In this document: in pieces, positions 22,336 through 34,445 of the stretch
How positions within the stretch are numbered: position 1 is the first letter of the stretch
How the letters are laid out: each line of letters starts with the position of its first letter
Assembly (NCBI GenBank): GCA_900169235.1
Contig: FWCC01000238.1
Span: 248,001 to 312,000, forward strand
Direction: 5' to 3'
DNA length: 64,000 bases
From: Zarea fungicola
Taxonomy: Eukaryota > Ascomycota > Sordariomycetes > Hypocreales > Cordycipitaceae
Translations under genes and position numbers: made by a program
The notes under the pieces: generated by a model
The model's database searches: none
What the model saw: only the letters and a program-made list of their open reading frames with translations
Told to the model about the DNA's origin: nothing

Positions 22336-23534
22336 GGAGTATGCAAAAAGACAATGACAGAAAGGGAAATGAGAAACAGAAATGGCGACGGCGACGGCGC
22401 GGTGCGATGCGGTCACGGGCACGAGAAGGTGAGACTAGCACGGAAGTAGGCGCAAACAAAAAGGTGAACAGAGTTTCTGGTGACGTGAGTGGAACTGCCC
22501 AAGCGGGAAAGCTAAATAATTATAACCTCCAGGTACCTTTTCTCTCACAGAAAGAAGACCAGCGGCTAAGCCCAGCAAAAAAACGTAAGCTCGGAGGCGG
22601 CGATCGAACCAGAACATATGAGCCAAGACCTCCTTGATGGGGGCGTTGGGTTGCTTTGGCCATGTTAATTGGCAAGGCAAAGCAGGGCCACTCTTTTTGT
22701 ATCACATAATAATGGAGGCGCAGTTGATGCGGTGCGAGACACTTGAGGGCACGGCCAGGCAGGTATGTTGGGTAATGAGACTAATTTATTAATTGCTAAA
22801 AAGTACAGGGAGCTCGCGGTAGCAGCCGAGATGGAGCCTAATAGTACATAATCCAGGACCAATGGACCGGGATTCAAACCTTTGGCAAACACTCAGGGTC
22901 CTCAACGAAGGGAGGAGATTTAATAAGGTAAGCCTGCCTGGCGCTGCGGCGCTGGACTGGCGGCTGCTGTTACACCTTCTTTTTGCTACGGACGCCATGC
23001 GCCTCCTCCCCCAGCCTTGGTCCAAAAGTAGGCATTTTAGTGGTGGGAGGCGGGCAACTTGGCATTTGTCGGCCGTGTTCTTTCTGGTAGACTTCGCCTG
23101 AAGAGGAAGTGGATCATGTGCTGCCCTGCGCCACTCTGTCCGGCAATAAGGGGAAGGGGGCGGTGGCAGACCCGGCAATTTCAACCAATTGAGGAAAAAT
23201 GCGAGATTGCAAAGATGATTCCATGAATAAAAAGTTAGTCATATATTCTTGCCGCCAACGGGTTTGTGTCACACCACTAATAGTCGGCGGCAGCAGTCGT
23301 CGGTGTAAGTGGTCGCACGTGCTCACCGGCCATTTCCACGAAACAGGTCTGATATGCCGTGCAGACGGACCAATGCGTTGCACAAACAACATTACACAAG
23401 AACAATGCTCATAGTTGTGGCTATAATACAGGACATGATATACACGACTCTGCCAGAGTCTATGCCCGGCTAGAAATACACCCTCCCTTGTTGCTCCCTC
23501 CCTTGTTGCTCCCTCCCCTCATCAGACCAGCCAC
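22336..23534. other. Intergenic: DPP1 promoter and RML2 3' region
   Basis: 1.2 kb between two minus-strand genes. The left part is the DPP1 promoter/leader. The right part includes the RML2 3' UTR with a 15-bp tandem repeat (23481-23518). A B-box-like GGTTCGATC on the minus strand near 22605, followed by a T7 tract, was examined as a tRNA and rejected. No protein gene was supported. Confidence 0.5.
23481..23518. repeat. 15-bp tandem repeat, about 2.5 copies
   Basis: The unit CCCTCCCTTGTTGCT occurs at 23481-23495 and 23496-23510, with a partial third copy. It sits just downstream of the RML2 stop, probably in its 3' UTR. Confidence 0.85.
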
Positions 23535-24768
23535 CTATGCTGATGACTTCTTGTTCCTTCTCATGCCGTGGTTGCGTGGTCTCGCCGTCACAACCCACTT
23601 GTTGACGTTGCGCTTGCGACGAGTCTTGTAGCCACTCTTGGTCTAAAAAAGAGCCGTCAGCATATGATAAAAGAGATGTTCCATACATGGTATTGTACAT
23701 ACAGGTCTGCCCCACGGCGTGACGGGGTGACGGTTACTCTTGGACTTGCCTCGTCCACCACCGTGAGGGTGATCAACTGGACATCATGTTAATATGTTGC
23801 ATATGTATAACGTGCAAGCAGTACATACCCTTGTTCATGGCCAGACCACGCACAGTGGGGCGAATGTTCAACCAGCGGCTGCGGCCAGCCTTGCCTAGCT
23901 GGCGGTACTGGTGGTGAATGTTGCTGGCGACTCCGATTGTGGCACAAGCCTGCTTGCTCACTTTGCGCACTTCACCGCTCTGGAGGCGCACCTCGACGTA
24001 CTTGCCCGTTACGACTTTGACACCGTCGGCTCTCGTCTCCTCATCCTTGTTGACGACTGTGGCATAGGTGCCAGCGCTGCGGCAAAAGACAGCACCACGC
24101 TTGGCAGCGGAGCCAACGCAAAACACCTGTGTCCCGACGGGAATCATGTGCAGAGGTAAACAGTTGCCTCTGAAGGCCGTCTTGGCAGCCAGAATACCGG
24201 GATCCACGGTACCGCCCATGCTGTTGAGCAGATCCTGCGGGATACCAGACCGATAGCTGTGGACAACATCGCCGGCTCGTAGCCCATCCGCCGCCACAAT
24301 GTAGGACTTGCGGCCCGTTGCCTTTTCCGTCAGCAGAGCGATATGCGCGCTGCGGCCCGGGTCATACTCGATTCGCTCAACCAGGTGCGGTCCCGGTCGG
24401 TTACGTACAAAGTCGACGATGCGTATTCTGCGCTTGTGGCCGCCTCCTCGGTGTCGAACCGTAATGCGACCGTAGACATTGCGACCACCCTTACCATGTC
24501 CCTTTTTCGGTATTGTCAGGGGAAGAAAGGCGCGGCCTTTCCAGAGATGATCGTTGATTGGGCGCCTTAGGTGGCGGACACCTGGGGTCCGAGGTTTGTA
24601 GCTGCGGATAGTCAGGGACTGTGATTCAGCTTTGGCGATGCCGCTTTGTGTCTCGGTGGCTGCTGCAGCGATGGTTGCTAGTCTGCGGATGGGAAGCTGC
24701 GTAGGAAGTTGAATAGGCGCAAAGCGAGGGAGCGCCCTGGCCAGAAATGGAAAGCGTGGTTGGAGCAT
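23535..24768 (-). CDS. RML2: Mitochondrial large-subunit ribosomal protein uL2 (L2)
   Basis: Nuclear-encoded uL2 of the mitochondrial ribosome, close to the peptidyl-transferase centre. Exons 24768-23829, 23776-23703 and 23642-23535 give 373 residues; introns are 52 and 60 bp (GTATGT donors). The ATG at 24768 is used because the longer frame begins with TTG. It gives an Arg-rich presequence ([16 protein letters not shown]). L2 blocks are visible in order: [53 protein letters not shown] and [13 protein letters not shown]. After intron 1 comes [12 protein letters not shown], containing the conserved His of the catalytic-centre loop. The end is [14 protein letters not shown] and a basic tail. 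Divergent from the cyclin gene. Confidence 0.94.
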
Positions 24769-26245
24769 CGCGAGAGCGCCACGGAAGATGCTCAAAATGT
24801 GAATGTGAAAAGGAGGTCACCAATTGCACGAGTTGAAGCGGTCAGGCGTGCTGCTCATGCGCCAATTGCGGAGCATGAAACAGAGATGACAAGCAGCACA
24901 GCGCAGAATTCTCTCTCACACACAGACAAAAGTTCAATCCACGCAACTGCTCACGTTGGTTGATATCGTCTTCTGCTGTGGTCATAACGAAGCTGAGGTT
25001 TTAGCTCTGGGAAAACATTTCGCCGATACTAAATTCGGCGCCACAAAGCTGTGCCACACCTTCAGCTTCTAGCATTCGCGACAAGCCACAGCGCTCTCTG
25101 CGCGTTAACCCACTTCCATCATCGGGCCAATGAAAGACCCGTTGCCTGGCCGTTGCCACTGTTGACAAGCCTGCTATTCTGGGTGGTACGTACCGGGTGG
25201 CCCCGTGGCTGCAAGGTCTCGCGAACAGCTGCATCCACTGTCGCGTTGTGAGTCGTCTGTAACCCTCACAGGCCTCCACTATCGCCAAAAAGCACGTCTG
25301 TATGCACACCTGTTGACCGGGTTGCCCGCTCTGACCCTAGCAAAATTCATTTAGCACAGTTGGCGGCAGAGAGAAATCAGTCGGTACGAGTGAAAGAAGA
25401 AATCAGCCCTCTCGACATATGTTATTATCCATTGTTTACTGCATCAATCACCAAGTAGATACCACCTGGCACAAGCCGGCATGCACAGCATTGAGCCACT
25501 TTCAGCGTGTCAAATCACACATCCCTCTAAATAGGCGTCTCATATACATCCCCGCCAGCAGTGGGACAAAGTAGCCGTCTGACGCATCTTACTGGACAGT
25601 GTCCCTGGGCAACCAAGGGTTGTCGCGAAGCCCGCGCCAGTGTCCCGTCAAGGTACGTACCGACCGTCGCGCCTGGCCCACCGCAGGTACCTGAAGGCTT
25701 GTACCCGTTGCCCACTGCACGTCGCTCCCTAGTTCTCTGCTGAGCTCCACCCTGTCAAAACACCTCCAAACGCCCTCAGCAAGCGTTCTCTTGACATAAA
25801 CATCTCTCTCTCGCCCTACCACCCAGTGTCCATACATCTAGCCCTCCATCTTCTCTCCCTCTTTTTCTTTTTTCTCTTTTTGCTACTCATTGCTGCATTG
25901 ACATTTGCATCTTTCGCCTGGCTTCGACAGCGGTTACGCCTCCCCCTCCCTTTAACCACAGCCTTTTGGATTCATATCTAGTCGCCAGCATTCCAACCGC
26001 GCTGTTGTGATCGTACCTAATCTTGTCCTTGATCCAAAAGGTGTGTTGGCAACCAGCCCTAGCTTCTTGTTCAAGCTCATTCAAATGTCTCAGAGCTTCC
26101 TACTTGACTGCCCTCGTCCCCTTGCTCTTCTTTCTTTGCTCCTTCAACCTTGCAACGCGTATCAACATCGGCGCTGACGCTGACGGGTTCATTGTTCATA
26201 GAATAGTATCTAGCCAACGTGCTATCTACAGCAACTAGAGTCATT
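24769..26245. promoter_or_regulatory. Divergent intergenic region RML2 / cyclin B, with long pyrimidine-rich leader
   Basis: 1.48 kb between divergent starts. The right half (about 25770-26240) is strongly C/T-rich on the plus strand, typical of a fungal 5' leader. An upstream ATG frame of 30 codons (26085-26177) closes 68 bp before the cyclin ATG and could be a uORF if it is transcribed. No other gene was seen. Confidence 0.5.
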
Positions 26246-27742
26246 ATGCCTCCTGTGAGTTTCCCAGTCACTTGTACTGTCATGATGCGCGCTAACTGTT
26301 GTCAGGTTCGAACAACCCGTCGAACGGTCGTCTCCAATGAAAACGACGAAAACGTCGCCGTCGGCACGCGTATGTCTACGCGGGCTACCAAGTCGGTCCC
26401 CGGTGACGATGGAAAGGCCACCAAGGGAGCTCTGCAGGCCAAGAGAACCACCACTGCCGCCGGGCCTCGCAGTGCCCTCAACGATCTGAGCAACCGTGCC
26501 CGAACTGATGCTGCTCCAGGCAAGAAGCCTGCCGGCAAGGGTCTCGTCTCCAAGGTTCAGCCTCCCGCTCAAAAGCCGACTACTCGCGTTTCCAGCAAGC
26601 CTGCCCCGAAGGAGCAGCCCAAGCGTGTCGAGAAGAGAGTTTCCTCAAACAGCCACGGTACTGCCCAGAAATTGAAGAAATCTGAACAGGAAAAGGCACT
26701 TCTTCACAACCATGTCAATGAAGAGTATGAAGAGCCTGTTGTCACTAAGAAGCCGGATGAGGATGACGCGCCCTATGAGGAAGTAATTGATCAGGAGGAC
26801 CGTGACGATCCTCTCATGGTTGCCGAGTACGCCACTGAAATTTTTGAGTATCTTCGCGACCTGGAGTGCAAGACGATTCCCAACCCAGAGTACATGGCTC
26901 ACCAGGATGAGATTGAATGGAGCACGCGCGGCATCCTCGTCGACTGGCTAATCGAGGTTCACACGCGCTTCCATCTTCTGCCTGAGACTCTTTTCCTCGC
27001 CGTCAACATTGTCGACCGCTTCCTCTCGAAAAAGGTTATCCAGCTTGACAACTTTCAGCTGGTTGGTATTACCGCCATGTTCATCGCGTCCAAGTATGAA
27101 GAGGTTCTCTCTCCATACATTGGCAACTTTAAGCGCATCACAAATGACGGGTTCTCCGAAGATGAGATTCTGGGTGCCGAGCGTTTCCTTCTCAGCACTC
27201 TCAACTACGACCTTAGCTACCCAAACCCGATGAACTTCCTTCGTCGCGTGTCCAAGGCCGACAACTATGACATCCAGTCTCGCACTATTGGCAAGTATCT
27301 CACGGAGATTAGTCTCCTCGACCACCGATTCATGGCCTACCGCCCCAGCCATGTTGCTGCCGCTGCCATGTATCTGGCCCGCCTCATGCTTGATCATGGT
27401 GCCTGGGTATGTTGATATGTTTTTATTCCTACACTTGGTACGTTTAACTAATATCTTGCAGGACAAAATGCTCGTCTATTATGCCGGCTACACTGAGGAA
27501 GAGGTTGAGCCTGTGGTGCAGCTCATGGTTGACTATCTTGCCCGCCCTGTGGTGCACGAAGCTTTTTTCAAGAAGTACGCCAACAAGAAGTTTCTTAAGG
27601 GTATGTCTCATCTGCCTATATCTCGTTTGCTCCTCGTTAACATGTGGCAGCCTCCATCATTTCTCGCCAATGGGCAAAGAAGAATGCCTCTCACTTCGGC
27701 ATCACTGACACTGACCTGTCATTATACCACCTTGACGAATAA
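26246..27742 (+). CDS. G2/mitotic-specific B-type cyclin
   Basis: Activating subunit of the mitotic cyclin-dependent kinase (counterpart of NimE/Cdc13/Clb). Exons 26246-26254, 26306-27406, 27462-27600 and 27651-27742 give 446 residues. The first coding exon is only nine bases (M-P-P), followed by GTGAGT and a 51-bp intron. A destruction box RSALNDLSN lies at residues 58-66 for APC/C-dependent proteolysis; no KEN box was seen. The amino-terminal 130 residues are basic and disordered. The cyclin core starts with RGILVDWLIEVHTRFHL, continues through FIASKYEEVLSP, and the second cyclin fold holds FMAYRPSHVAAAAMYLAR. The protein ends shortly after the C-terminal fold (LSLYHLDE). Intron 2 carries a consensus branch sequence. 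Highly confident family call. Confidence 0.95.
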
Positions 27743-29012
27743 AATATGACATAATTTCGATACCACTCTGGATAGCATTTGCGATTGGATTGCGTTTACA
27801 CGACAGTAATAATAGCATGGCCGCTCACGCTCTGGAGCGCCGGCCCTACATCAAGTCAGCAAGCCCTCAGACTTGCTGGATGAAAACAAGCAGTCTTGTG
27901 GTCGAATATTTCGGCATCTTCCCACCAGCAATTACCTCTTTTTGTTGATTACAGTATTTTTGCGGCCACCGTGGTGTGCCATTCTTTTCATACAAGGCGC
28001 TTGGAGTTTATGGGCAAAGAGCAGAAGACAAACAAAGGGACTGTTTTATTTTTCGGAGTTGTTGATATTTTATGGTTGCGCCGGACTTTCTGCAGTTTTG
28101 GTACCAGCCAGAAGTGATGGAAAAGTGTATATATCTCATGATTGGACTACGGCAGTATTGTTTTCGGAGTAATGAAGTGCATTGCCACGAATTTGTGTTG
28201 ATAAACTGTGCCGTCTCGCTTTGTTTTGCTTTGTTGTTGTTGTGCCGTATTGGGCAGTCCCCACTGTGGCCACCTTGAATGAACTGTGTGGGCAGGTAGG
28301 TACCTAGGTAGTGCATGACTGGACAGCACTAAAAAGGCCATTGGCAATCCTCACGCTCTGTCAAGTTGATGTTTGTTTTCTCTGGAGTGTGTGTGTGAAG
28401 AAACCATGGCCGAAGTGCCTGGCCCTGAAAAAATATTATAGTAACTATCAGTGCTTGTCTAAAACTTCAGTGTGACTTGTATCAGAGGGTAAATACCCTA
28501 TAGAGCTGCAGTCTGAAATGTTCTTGGATAGATTGTGGAGATAGAGCCTTGCCGTTTCTCTTGGGAATTCTGAATGTGGTTTTCGCTGTTAATCCATGTA
28601 CTGGTCACTTTGATCCGAGCCCGTATGTTTATTACGGACTGGACACTGCGTATCTCCGTTTTGTATAGATGAGTGCAAATAATTGCTGACTCGGATCAGT
28701 ACCCGTGGCTCAAACATGGGATAACCATAAAAATTAGGCCAAAAGAACCAGAGCTCAAATGGCAGAAGTAAAGATGCATAAATCCTGCAACATACTCTTC
28801 AAAATAGTTGGACGAAATAGTTCTCATGTTGAAGTTTAACGAAAACTTGACAGTTCTCATTGCTTTATGTGGGGCGATTTTCATACAAATCAAAGCTCAC
28901 CTGCCGTTTTATGACCAGGTTTCAAACAGCACCGACCCGACTTGTCGAATAGGGCACGCGCAATAAGGCCAAAAATCGCACCTAGTCGTGATTGTGCCCG
29001 TTTCAACACGCC
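27743..29012. other. Intergenic: cyclin B 3' region and TEX1 promoter
   Basis: 1.27 kb between two plus-strand genes, A/T-rich with many stops. A GGTAGGTACCTAGGTAG-type partial palindrome lies at about 28294-28312. No coding or RNA gene was supported. Confidence 0.5.
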
Positions 29013-30617
29013 ATGGCGCCCATCTTGCGACACAGACAAAGCCTCTCCAAGGAGCGCTTCCCCATACACTTTGCCGGCCTGCGCAGCCAGCCGTATTCAG
29101 ACTCAAACACATCGCGCGCCCCGAGCGCAAACAAGTGAGTGAGAAAGCTAAACTCACCCTCACCCTGTGCATGATGAATATGAGTACCAAGAATGAATTC
29201 GCTGATTAAAAACTAGCAATCTTCGATGCATCGCGTGGAATCCGCTGGGAACATTGGTGGCAACGGGGTCAAGCAGCAAGACGCTGCGAGTATGTGAGTT
29301 TTGAACACTCCTTCAAGGTCATGAGACATGGAGATTGGGGAACATGAAGGTGAAAGAAGGCGGCCAAGGAGTAGTGTACTGATGCGATGTGCGATATTCT
29401 GCGACACAAAAATACAGGGAATCCTGAAAAGGCACACGTCAAGTTCTCGACGGAACTCAAGGGCCACGCGGCACCAATTGAAAAGGTCGCTTTCAATCCG
29501 ACAAAGGATGCAGAGCTGTGCAGTGTCAGCAGCGATGGTGTCGTGAAATTTTGGGACGTACGCACAAAGGCCTGCTTCAATGAGGTGACTGGCCTTGGTG
29601 ATACATTTACGCTGGCGTGGGCGCCTGATGGGCAAACGTTGGTGGTGGGAAACAAGGTACGATTCTTCCGAGTTCTTGGTTCCACTCGATCTGGGATTTT
29701 ATAGCTCTGAAGTCTTTCGACTTTAGAGCCATCCGACTTTTAGAGCCATTTTCCAACTTTTCCTTCCTTTCCTCTCCTCATTGTTATCATTAATGTAAAG
29801 AATGTATGTATCGGGTTTTTGTTTCTATACTGACGCGGAACAGGCGGACATGCTGTACGTCCTCTCTCCCACACAAACGACACCGCTATCGTCGCATCAG
29901 CAGCCCGTTCAAACGAACCAAGTCGCGTTTTGCTGGAGCGGGACAAAAGTCTTTGTGACCACTGCCGAGGGACGCACGCGCATCCTCTCGTACCCGTCAT
30001 TTGAGCCGCTCCTACATATCCATGAGGGGAGTGGTGAAAGGCAGCAGCAAAAAGAATTCATGCTCTCTGGACATACATCGTCGTGTCTCACGGCAGAGCT
30101 CCAGCCCACGGCGCGGTACCTCGCAACAGGCGGCTCAGATTCCATCATTGCGCTGTGGGACACGACAGATTGGCTATGCACACGCACGCTGACACGGATG
30201 ACGGGACCAGTGAGGAGTTTAAGTATGTGTTTTCTTTCTATTTTCGTTTTATTTACATCGGAGAGACCGATACCCAAAGAGCTACGCTGACGGATCTTTT
30301 TCCTTTTCTTTTAGGCTTTACGTTTGATGGAAGCTATATTGTTGGTGGCAGTGATGAAGGTAAGCTGTCCAATCATCATCCTTTTCTCTTGCTTCTTTCT
30401 TTGCAGTAGGAAGAGTAGCTTTTAAGGCTAAATGGGCTAAACAATCTTCATAGGTAATGGGCTGGAGATATCGCATGTTGAGACGGGCGAGCTCGTGCAC
30501 ACATTCAAAACAGCCGGGTCATGCCCCGTCGTGGCGTGGGCGCCAACGCGATACTGCCTGGCATATTCAGATCTAGGAACGCTTCGTATCGTGGGCCTCG
30601 ACGTCGATAAGAAATGA
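29013..30617 (+). CDS. TEX1: THO/TREX complex subunit TEX1 (THOC3), WD40 protein
   Basis: WD40 propeller of the THO/TREX complex that couples transcription to mRNA export. Six exons: 29013-29134, 29217-29293, 29418-29656, 29844-30222, 30315-30359 and 30454-30617 (341 residues). Every junction keeps frame across conserved family text: NLRCIAWNPLGTLVATGSS, TLRVWNPEKA, IEKVAFNP, CSVSSDGVVKFWDVRTKAC, FTLAWAPDGQTLVVG, ARYLATGGSDSIIALWDT, and SFTFDGSYIVGGSDEGNGLEISHVETGE (shown here in two parts by an intron). Exon 5 is only 45 bp. About seven WD repeats can be counted. This is the most intron-dense gene in the window. It converges on the GT32 gene with 164 bp between stops. The start ATG is inferred from reading frame and context, the weakest part of the model. 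Confidence 0.88.
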
Positions 30618-30781
30618 GGGACTACTCACTTTGTTAAAACTTTCGCCATCAATACATATACCAAAACCTGGATACATACAAAATGCCATGTTGCTATAGC
30701 TGTAAAGGAAAATGGGGTTGGCCCCCTCTGCCCCTCAAGTCTTTCTCAAAAATTCTCTTACAGGACCAAGTGCTTGCCCAT

Positions 30782-31873
30782 CTAAACACTGTAAGAATGA
30801 GGATCATCCAACTCGATCATTCCATTCTCATACAGTTCCCTCGCAATCGGATATACTGCTCTCGCAAAATTGCTCCGCCTCTCTAATACATAGCGCGGCG
30901 TGACGTGAGTGAAGCCGCGGATCGAATACCGGTGCTGATAATGACGAAAGGCATGTAGCATATAAGTACTTGACCAGTCATGGGCCCACGGCGGGCGCCT
31001 TCTCGGCGAGGACAAGGCAGCCGTCCATTTTGTCAGCTGCTCGTCCTTCTCCCCATGGATAGGTAATTGCCCCTCATCGTCCATCAAGTCCAGGTTCGAC
31101 GTCTCCTCCTCGTGCACCTCGAGCAGCCGCGCCGTATCGTTTTCATACCAGCTCCCTGGAGCAAACGCCTCCCGCTCCATGATGAGCATCTCGCCGGGCT
31201 CAGCGACAAGACGCCCCCCAATGACCGTCAAAGCTCCGTTGCTGTGCGACGACCAGTCCCCGAGGTACCCGCTGTGCATGTCCTCGCGCCAGAGCTCCAT
31301 AACTTTGCTACGCGCTTTTGTCATGAAGACGCCACTATTGATCTGCGGTATCAAGCTGCTGCTGCCACCGACGATGAAGTTACTTGCCTGACGGCCCGTT
31401 ATGGCGTTGAAGCCACTCTCGCGGAGAACCTTGATATCTCTGAGCGGGTGCACGTCAAAGTCGAGGTAGACGCTGCCGAGGTCACGAAGGGCTTGCACGC
31501 GGACAAAGTCAGACTTGTGCTCGAGTAGGTGCACCGGTCTGCCATTATCAGCATGGGTGGGTGCGACGGTCCTGGCAACCTGGAGGAGGGGAATTTGGAA
31601 GATTGTCTGGCTCCATTTCCCAGCTGCACCACTTCGAGCCCTGGAGACGGCTTCCGGCCGGGCATTGGTGTGTAAGTAGAGGGCGCCAGGCTGCCAGTAC
31701 CGCCAGGCTGCGTATATGGAGAGCAGCTCGCTGAATTCGAATGTCAAGTCGTCTCGCTCGTTTTGCACAATATAGACGAAATGGACTGTGTTGGGTATGA
31801 CGTTGTCGAACCGCTTGTCGTTGGTTGTTGTCAAGGCTGCGTGGTTCATGCATTCAGATCGTGGATGTGACAT
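30782..31873 (-). CDS. GT32-type glycosyltransferase with DXD motif (5' end uncertain)
   Basis: Type II Golgi-type glycosyltransferase of the GT32/Och1-like group, probably a mannosyltransferase of glycans or glycolipids. From the ATG at 31873 there are 363 residues. The core shows IPNTVHFVYIV (start of the domain), a KSDFVRVQALRDLGSVYLDFDVHPL block holding the metal-binding DXD (DFD), and NSGVFMTKA. C-terminal WSSTYMLHAF and NFARAVYPIARELY follow. Upstream of this ATG the frame stays open to about 31924 and encodes a hydrophobic run (AFLACACTLFLAW), typical of a signal anchor but lacking an ATG. A CATTAG acceptor at 31932-31927 suggests a further 5' exon that I could not place. The annotated start is therefore minimal. 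The acceptor substrate is unknown. Confidence 0.78.
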   Translation of the reverse strand: MSHPRSECMNHAALTTTNDKRFDNVIPNTVHFVYIVQNERDDLTFEFSELLSIYAAWRYWQPGALYLHTNARPEAVSRARSGAAGKWSQTIFQIPLLQVARTVAPTHADNGRPVHLLEHKSDFVRVQALRDLGSVYLDFDVHPLRDIKVLRESGFNAITGRQASNFIVGGSSSLIPQINSGVFMTKARSKVMELWREDMHSGYLGDWSSHSNGALTVIGGRLVAEPGEMLIMEREAFAPGSWYENDTARLLEVHEEETSNLDLMDDEGQLPIHGEKDEQLTKWTAALSSPRRRPPWAHDWSSTYMLHAFRHYQHRYSIRGFTHVTPRYVLERRSNFARAVYPIARELYENGMIELDDPHSYSV

Positions 31874-34407
31874 TACCCATGCTAGAAAAAGAGTACATGC
31901 ACATGCCAAAAAAGCATACGAATACTAATGCGTATAGAAGTCTTCATCGTTTTTTCTCTTCAAGAATGGGCGATAATCTGGAGTAAAAAGTTGACGACTT
32001 GGGGTAGCGGTTAGGCTTCAACGTCCGGGATGGGAGATGCAGTCCATTATCACTCTGCAGGTACGGCTGCGACCAAAGAGTGAATTACTCCATAGTTGTC
32101 ATATATTTTAAAATACTGTCCCAGTTGAATGGCTCGTCTTTGGCACATTTAGACATGTTACTACGCGCCAGTGGCGCAGTGAACTTGAAGCCTCACAAGC
32201 GCAAGCAATGGCCCGACTGGCTGTTGGCATTTGTGGGGTTGGGCATCGCCAACGTGTCGGTACACTGGACCCTTTAAATGAGCCAACTCCAATGGTTTGA
32301 CACTGTGATCTCTTACGATTGTCTCCACTAGCGCGTCAACAACAAGTGGCGTCCAATATGATGTAGAAAATCCGACCGAATGCTGGGGATTGAATAGGAG
32401 TGACAGCTTTAAGTTTCCGATCGCAATAGTGCTACTTCTGAATCCCACCCCTCAGATTGTTGAAGATTCAACATTAGAGGTTCAAACACAAATCCGATGC
32501 AAAGTACCAATTAAATAGAAGGATGGATATAAGGATAGTTGATCTTAATTAATACTGTTACCCGCCTCGTTATACACTACGCATATGAGGAGCGAATTCA
32601 AGTTTTACCGAACGCCTTTAAGGCGGTGAGTGTATTTTATAGCACAAGTGCAAAGCAAAATACCTACAATGTTTGCCCAAGTCGTAGGTCAATGGATGAA
32701 GATGGCGTCCTGGCGTCTGATGACATTATAATGAAACAAGGCAAAGAAGCTCGTATGGGCCGGACAGCCACGCGCCACTTACTATAAAATTATGGCCGCC
32801 CCAGGCTGAACACATGCTACTACAACGCATCAGTTATAATCATCAACAAGATCGCGCATCGTCGCCGAGGTTGCGAATCTTGCGCCAGCGAGTATGTATG
32901 GGTTGGCTCTGTGGCGGCGTCAGCCGGCTTGATAACTTTCCGCGTTGTGTTCCTTTTCAAGCCAAATAGGTAACAAGATACACTGGGTGCCGAATTGTTT
33001 AGCGCAGCCTCTGCCTCATAGCCACTATTGTTCGAAAAAGGAAAAAGGGGTCTGCCGCCTCGACATCTTAACGAGGCTGATGTATCAAATCTTGCAACCA
33101 ATACTATATGTGGCAAATAGCCCAAACCCAAAGACTGGTACGATTGGGCGGCATGGTTTCGGATTGGTGATTCGAAGATTGGGACAATTCTTGAGCGTAT
33201 GCGTTAGTTTAGGTTATTCTTCAAAGTGGTCCGATTTACAAAGCTTATTCAGCCGAGGAGTTTGACAGAAAGGTTAGGAAAGAAGATTCAGCAGGAGGCG
33301 TGAGAGGGGATTGGGAGGGATCTCGCTGATCACGTTGGTGGCTTGCGACAGCTGAAAGAGGCTTCACTGGCTGCGAGGCAGCGCTAGTAGTACTACGCAA
33401 ATTTATCATAAAGCCGCACCATTGAGAAGTGAGGGGGCGCCTGTATGTTCTGTAGCAGCAGGTTGGTATCTATATTGGTGGGAATTTGCCGGCAAATGAA
33501 TGATTGATGGTGAAGTAGCATGCATGTAAGACGAGTTTGACATTGACTCGCGTCCCTATGTAAGAGGCAGTGCTGATGGAAATGGTTGAGGCGCAGTCAC
33601 GCGAGACCCGACAGCAGATGAATGCCATTTGTACCTGAGCGTGCGTAAAAAGATGAAGATTTGCAAGGGTTTTGATTAGTGGATTGATCAAGTTGATAAG
33701 ACAAAGATGTCTCCAAACATGGCAAGTCGATGGAAGAAACGCACATGGTGTGAGGGGCCGGCGTGTTAGAAGGCGGCTGGAGAGGGTGCGAATTTGGTGG
33801 CGGGTTTCGGTGAGTGGGCTTTAGCCGTGATGGTGGCGGTGCCTTTTGTTGCTCAGGACACATTGCAGACGCATCTGGTAAAATTGACAAGTAACATGCC
33901 AAAGTCCGCTTGTAATAAAGGGTATCAAAATGCGTGTTGGATGGCAGGCTAGTCTTGGTCTGTTCGTCGTGCTGAGGCTGGCCGGGCTGCAGTCCGCTGC
34001 AGGTCTGCAAGTCTGATGCAACCCAATTGCTAGTAAACTTACACTAATTCCTCCCCCACTAAAAGGGTTGGTTGCTTGTCAAGTTTAGGAAGTTGGAATG
34101 CCATTTTTAGATACTCCGTATATCTTGTACAGTCCGTCATTGCTTTGTAAGCCAGCCCCAGCTGTCTTGGCAGTGCCCACCACTTACCTGGATACTGTGC
34201 AAGGGGCCGCTAAAACGGACTTAACTGAAAAGGCTTTCATAATGTGTCTGGCATTCCCACCGGAATTAGTATATCACTCCCGTCAGGGAAGGATAGTACA
34301 AGACAAACCGCAGGACTAACCAACCAACTACCATGCGGAGCATTGGCACTGTGGATAGGTGATTATCTACGCAGGGGGTACGGACCAGTGAGGCTGCTTA
34401 CGTCGGC

Positions 34408-34445
34408 GGGGGGGGGGGGGGGGNNGGGGGGGGGGGGGGGGGGGG
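34408..34445. repeat. Poly-G tract with a 2-N assembly gap
   Basis: Sixteen G, NN at 34424-34425, then twenty G. As with the poly-C gap at 19.6 kb, the Ns sit inside a homopolymer, so the true length is unresolved. Non-coding context. Confidence 0.9.

Noticed and set aside
22570..22660. tRNA-like signals on the minus strand: B-box-like GGTTCGATC, followed by a T7 run, and an A-box-like TTGGCTCA
   Set aside because: The two boxes are only about 15 nt apart, and neither a T-stem nor an acceptor stem of proper length can be drawn. At best a fragment; not annotated.
24769..24795. Longer amino terminus for RML2
   Set aside because: The longer frame begins with TTG; the first ATG (24768) already gives a convincing mitochondrial presequence.
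33597..34010. 137-codon minus-strand frame in the gene-free tract
   Set aside because: Pro/Ser/Thr-rich low-complexity translation without conserved text; the region has many stops in the other frames and no splice continuity.
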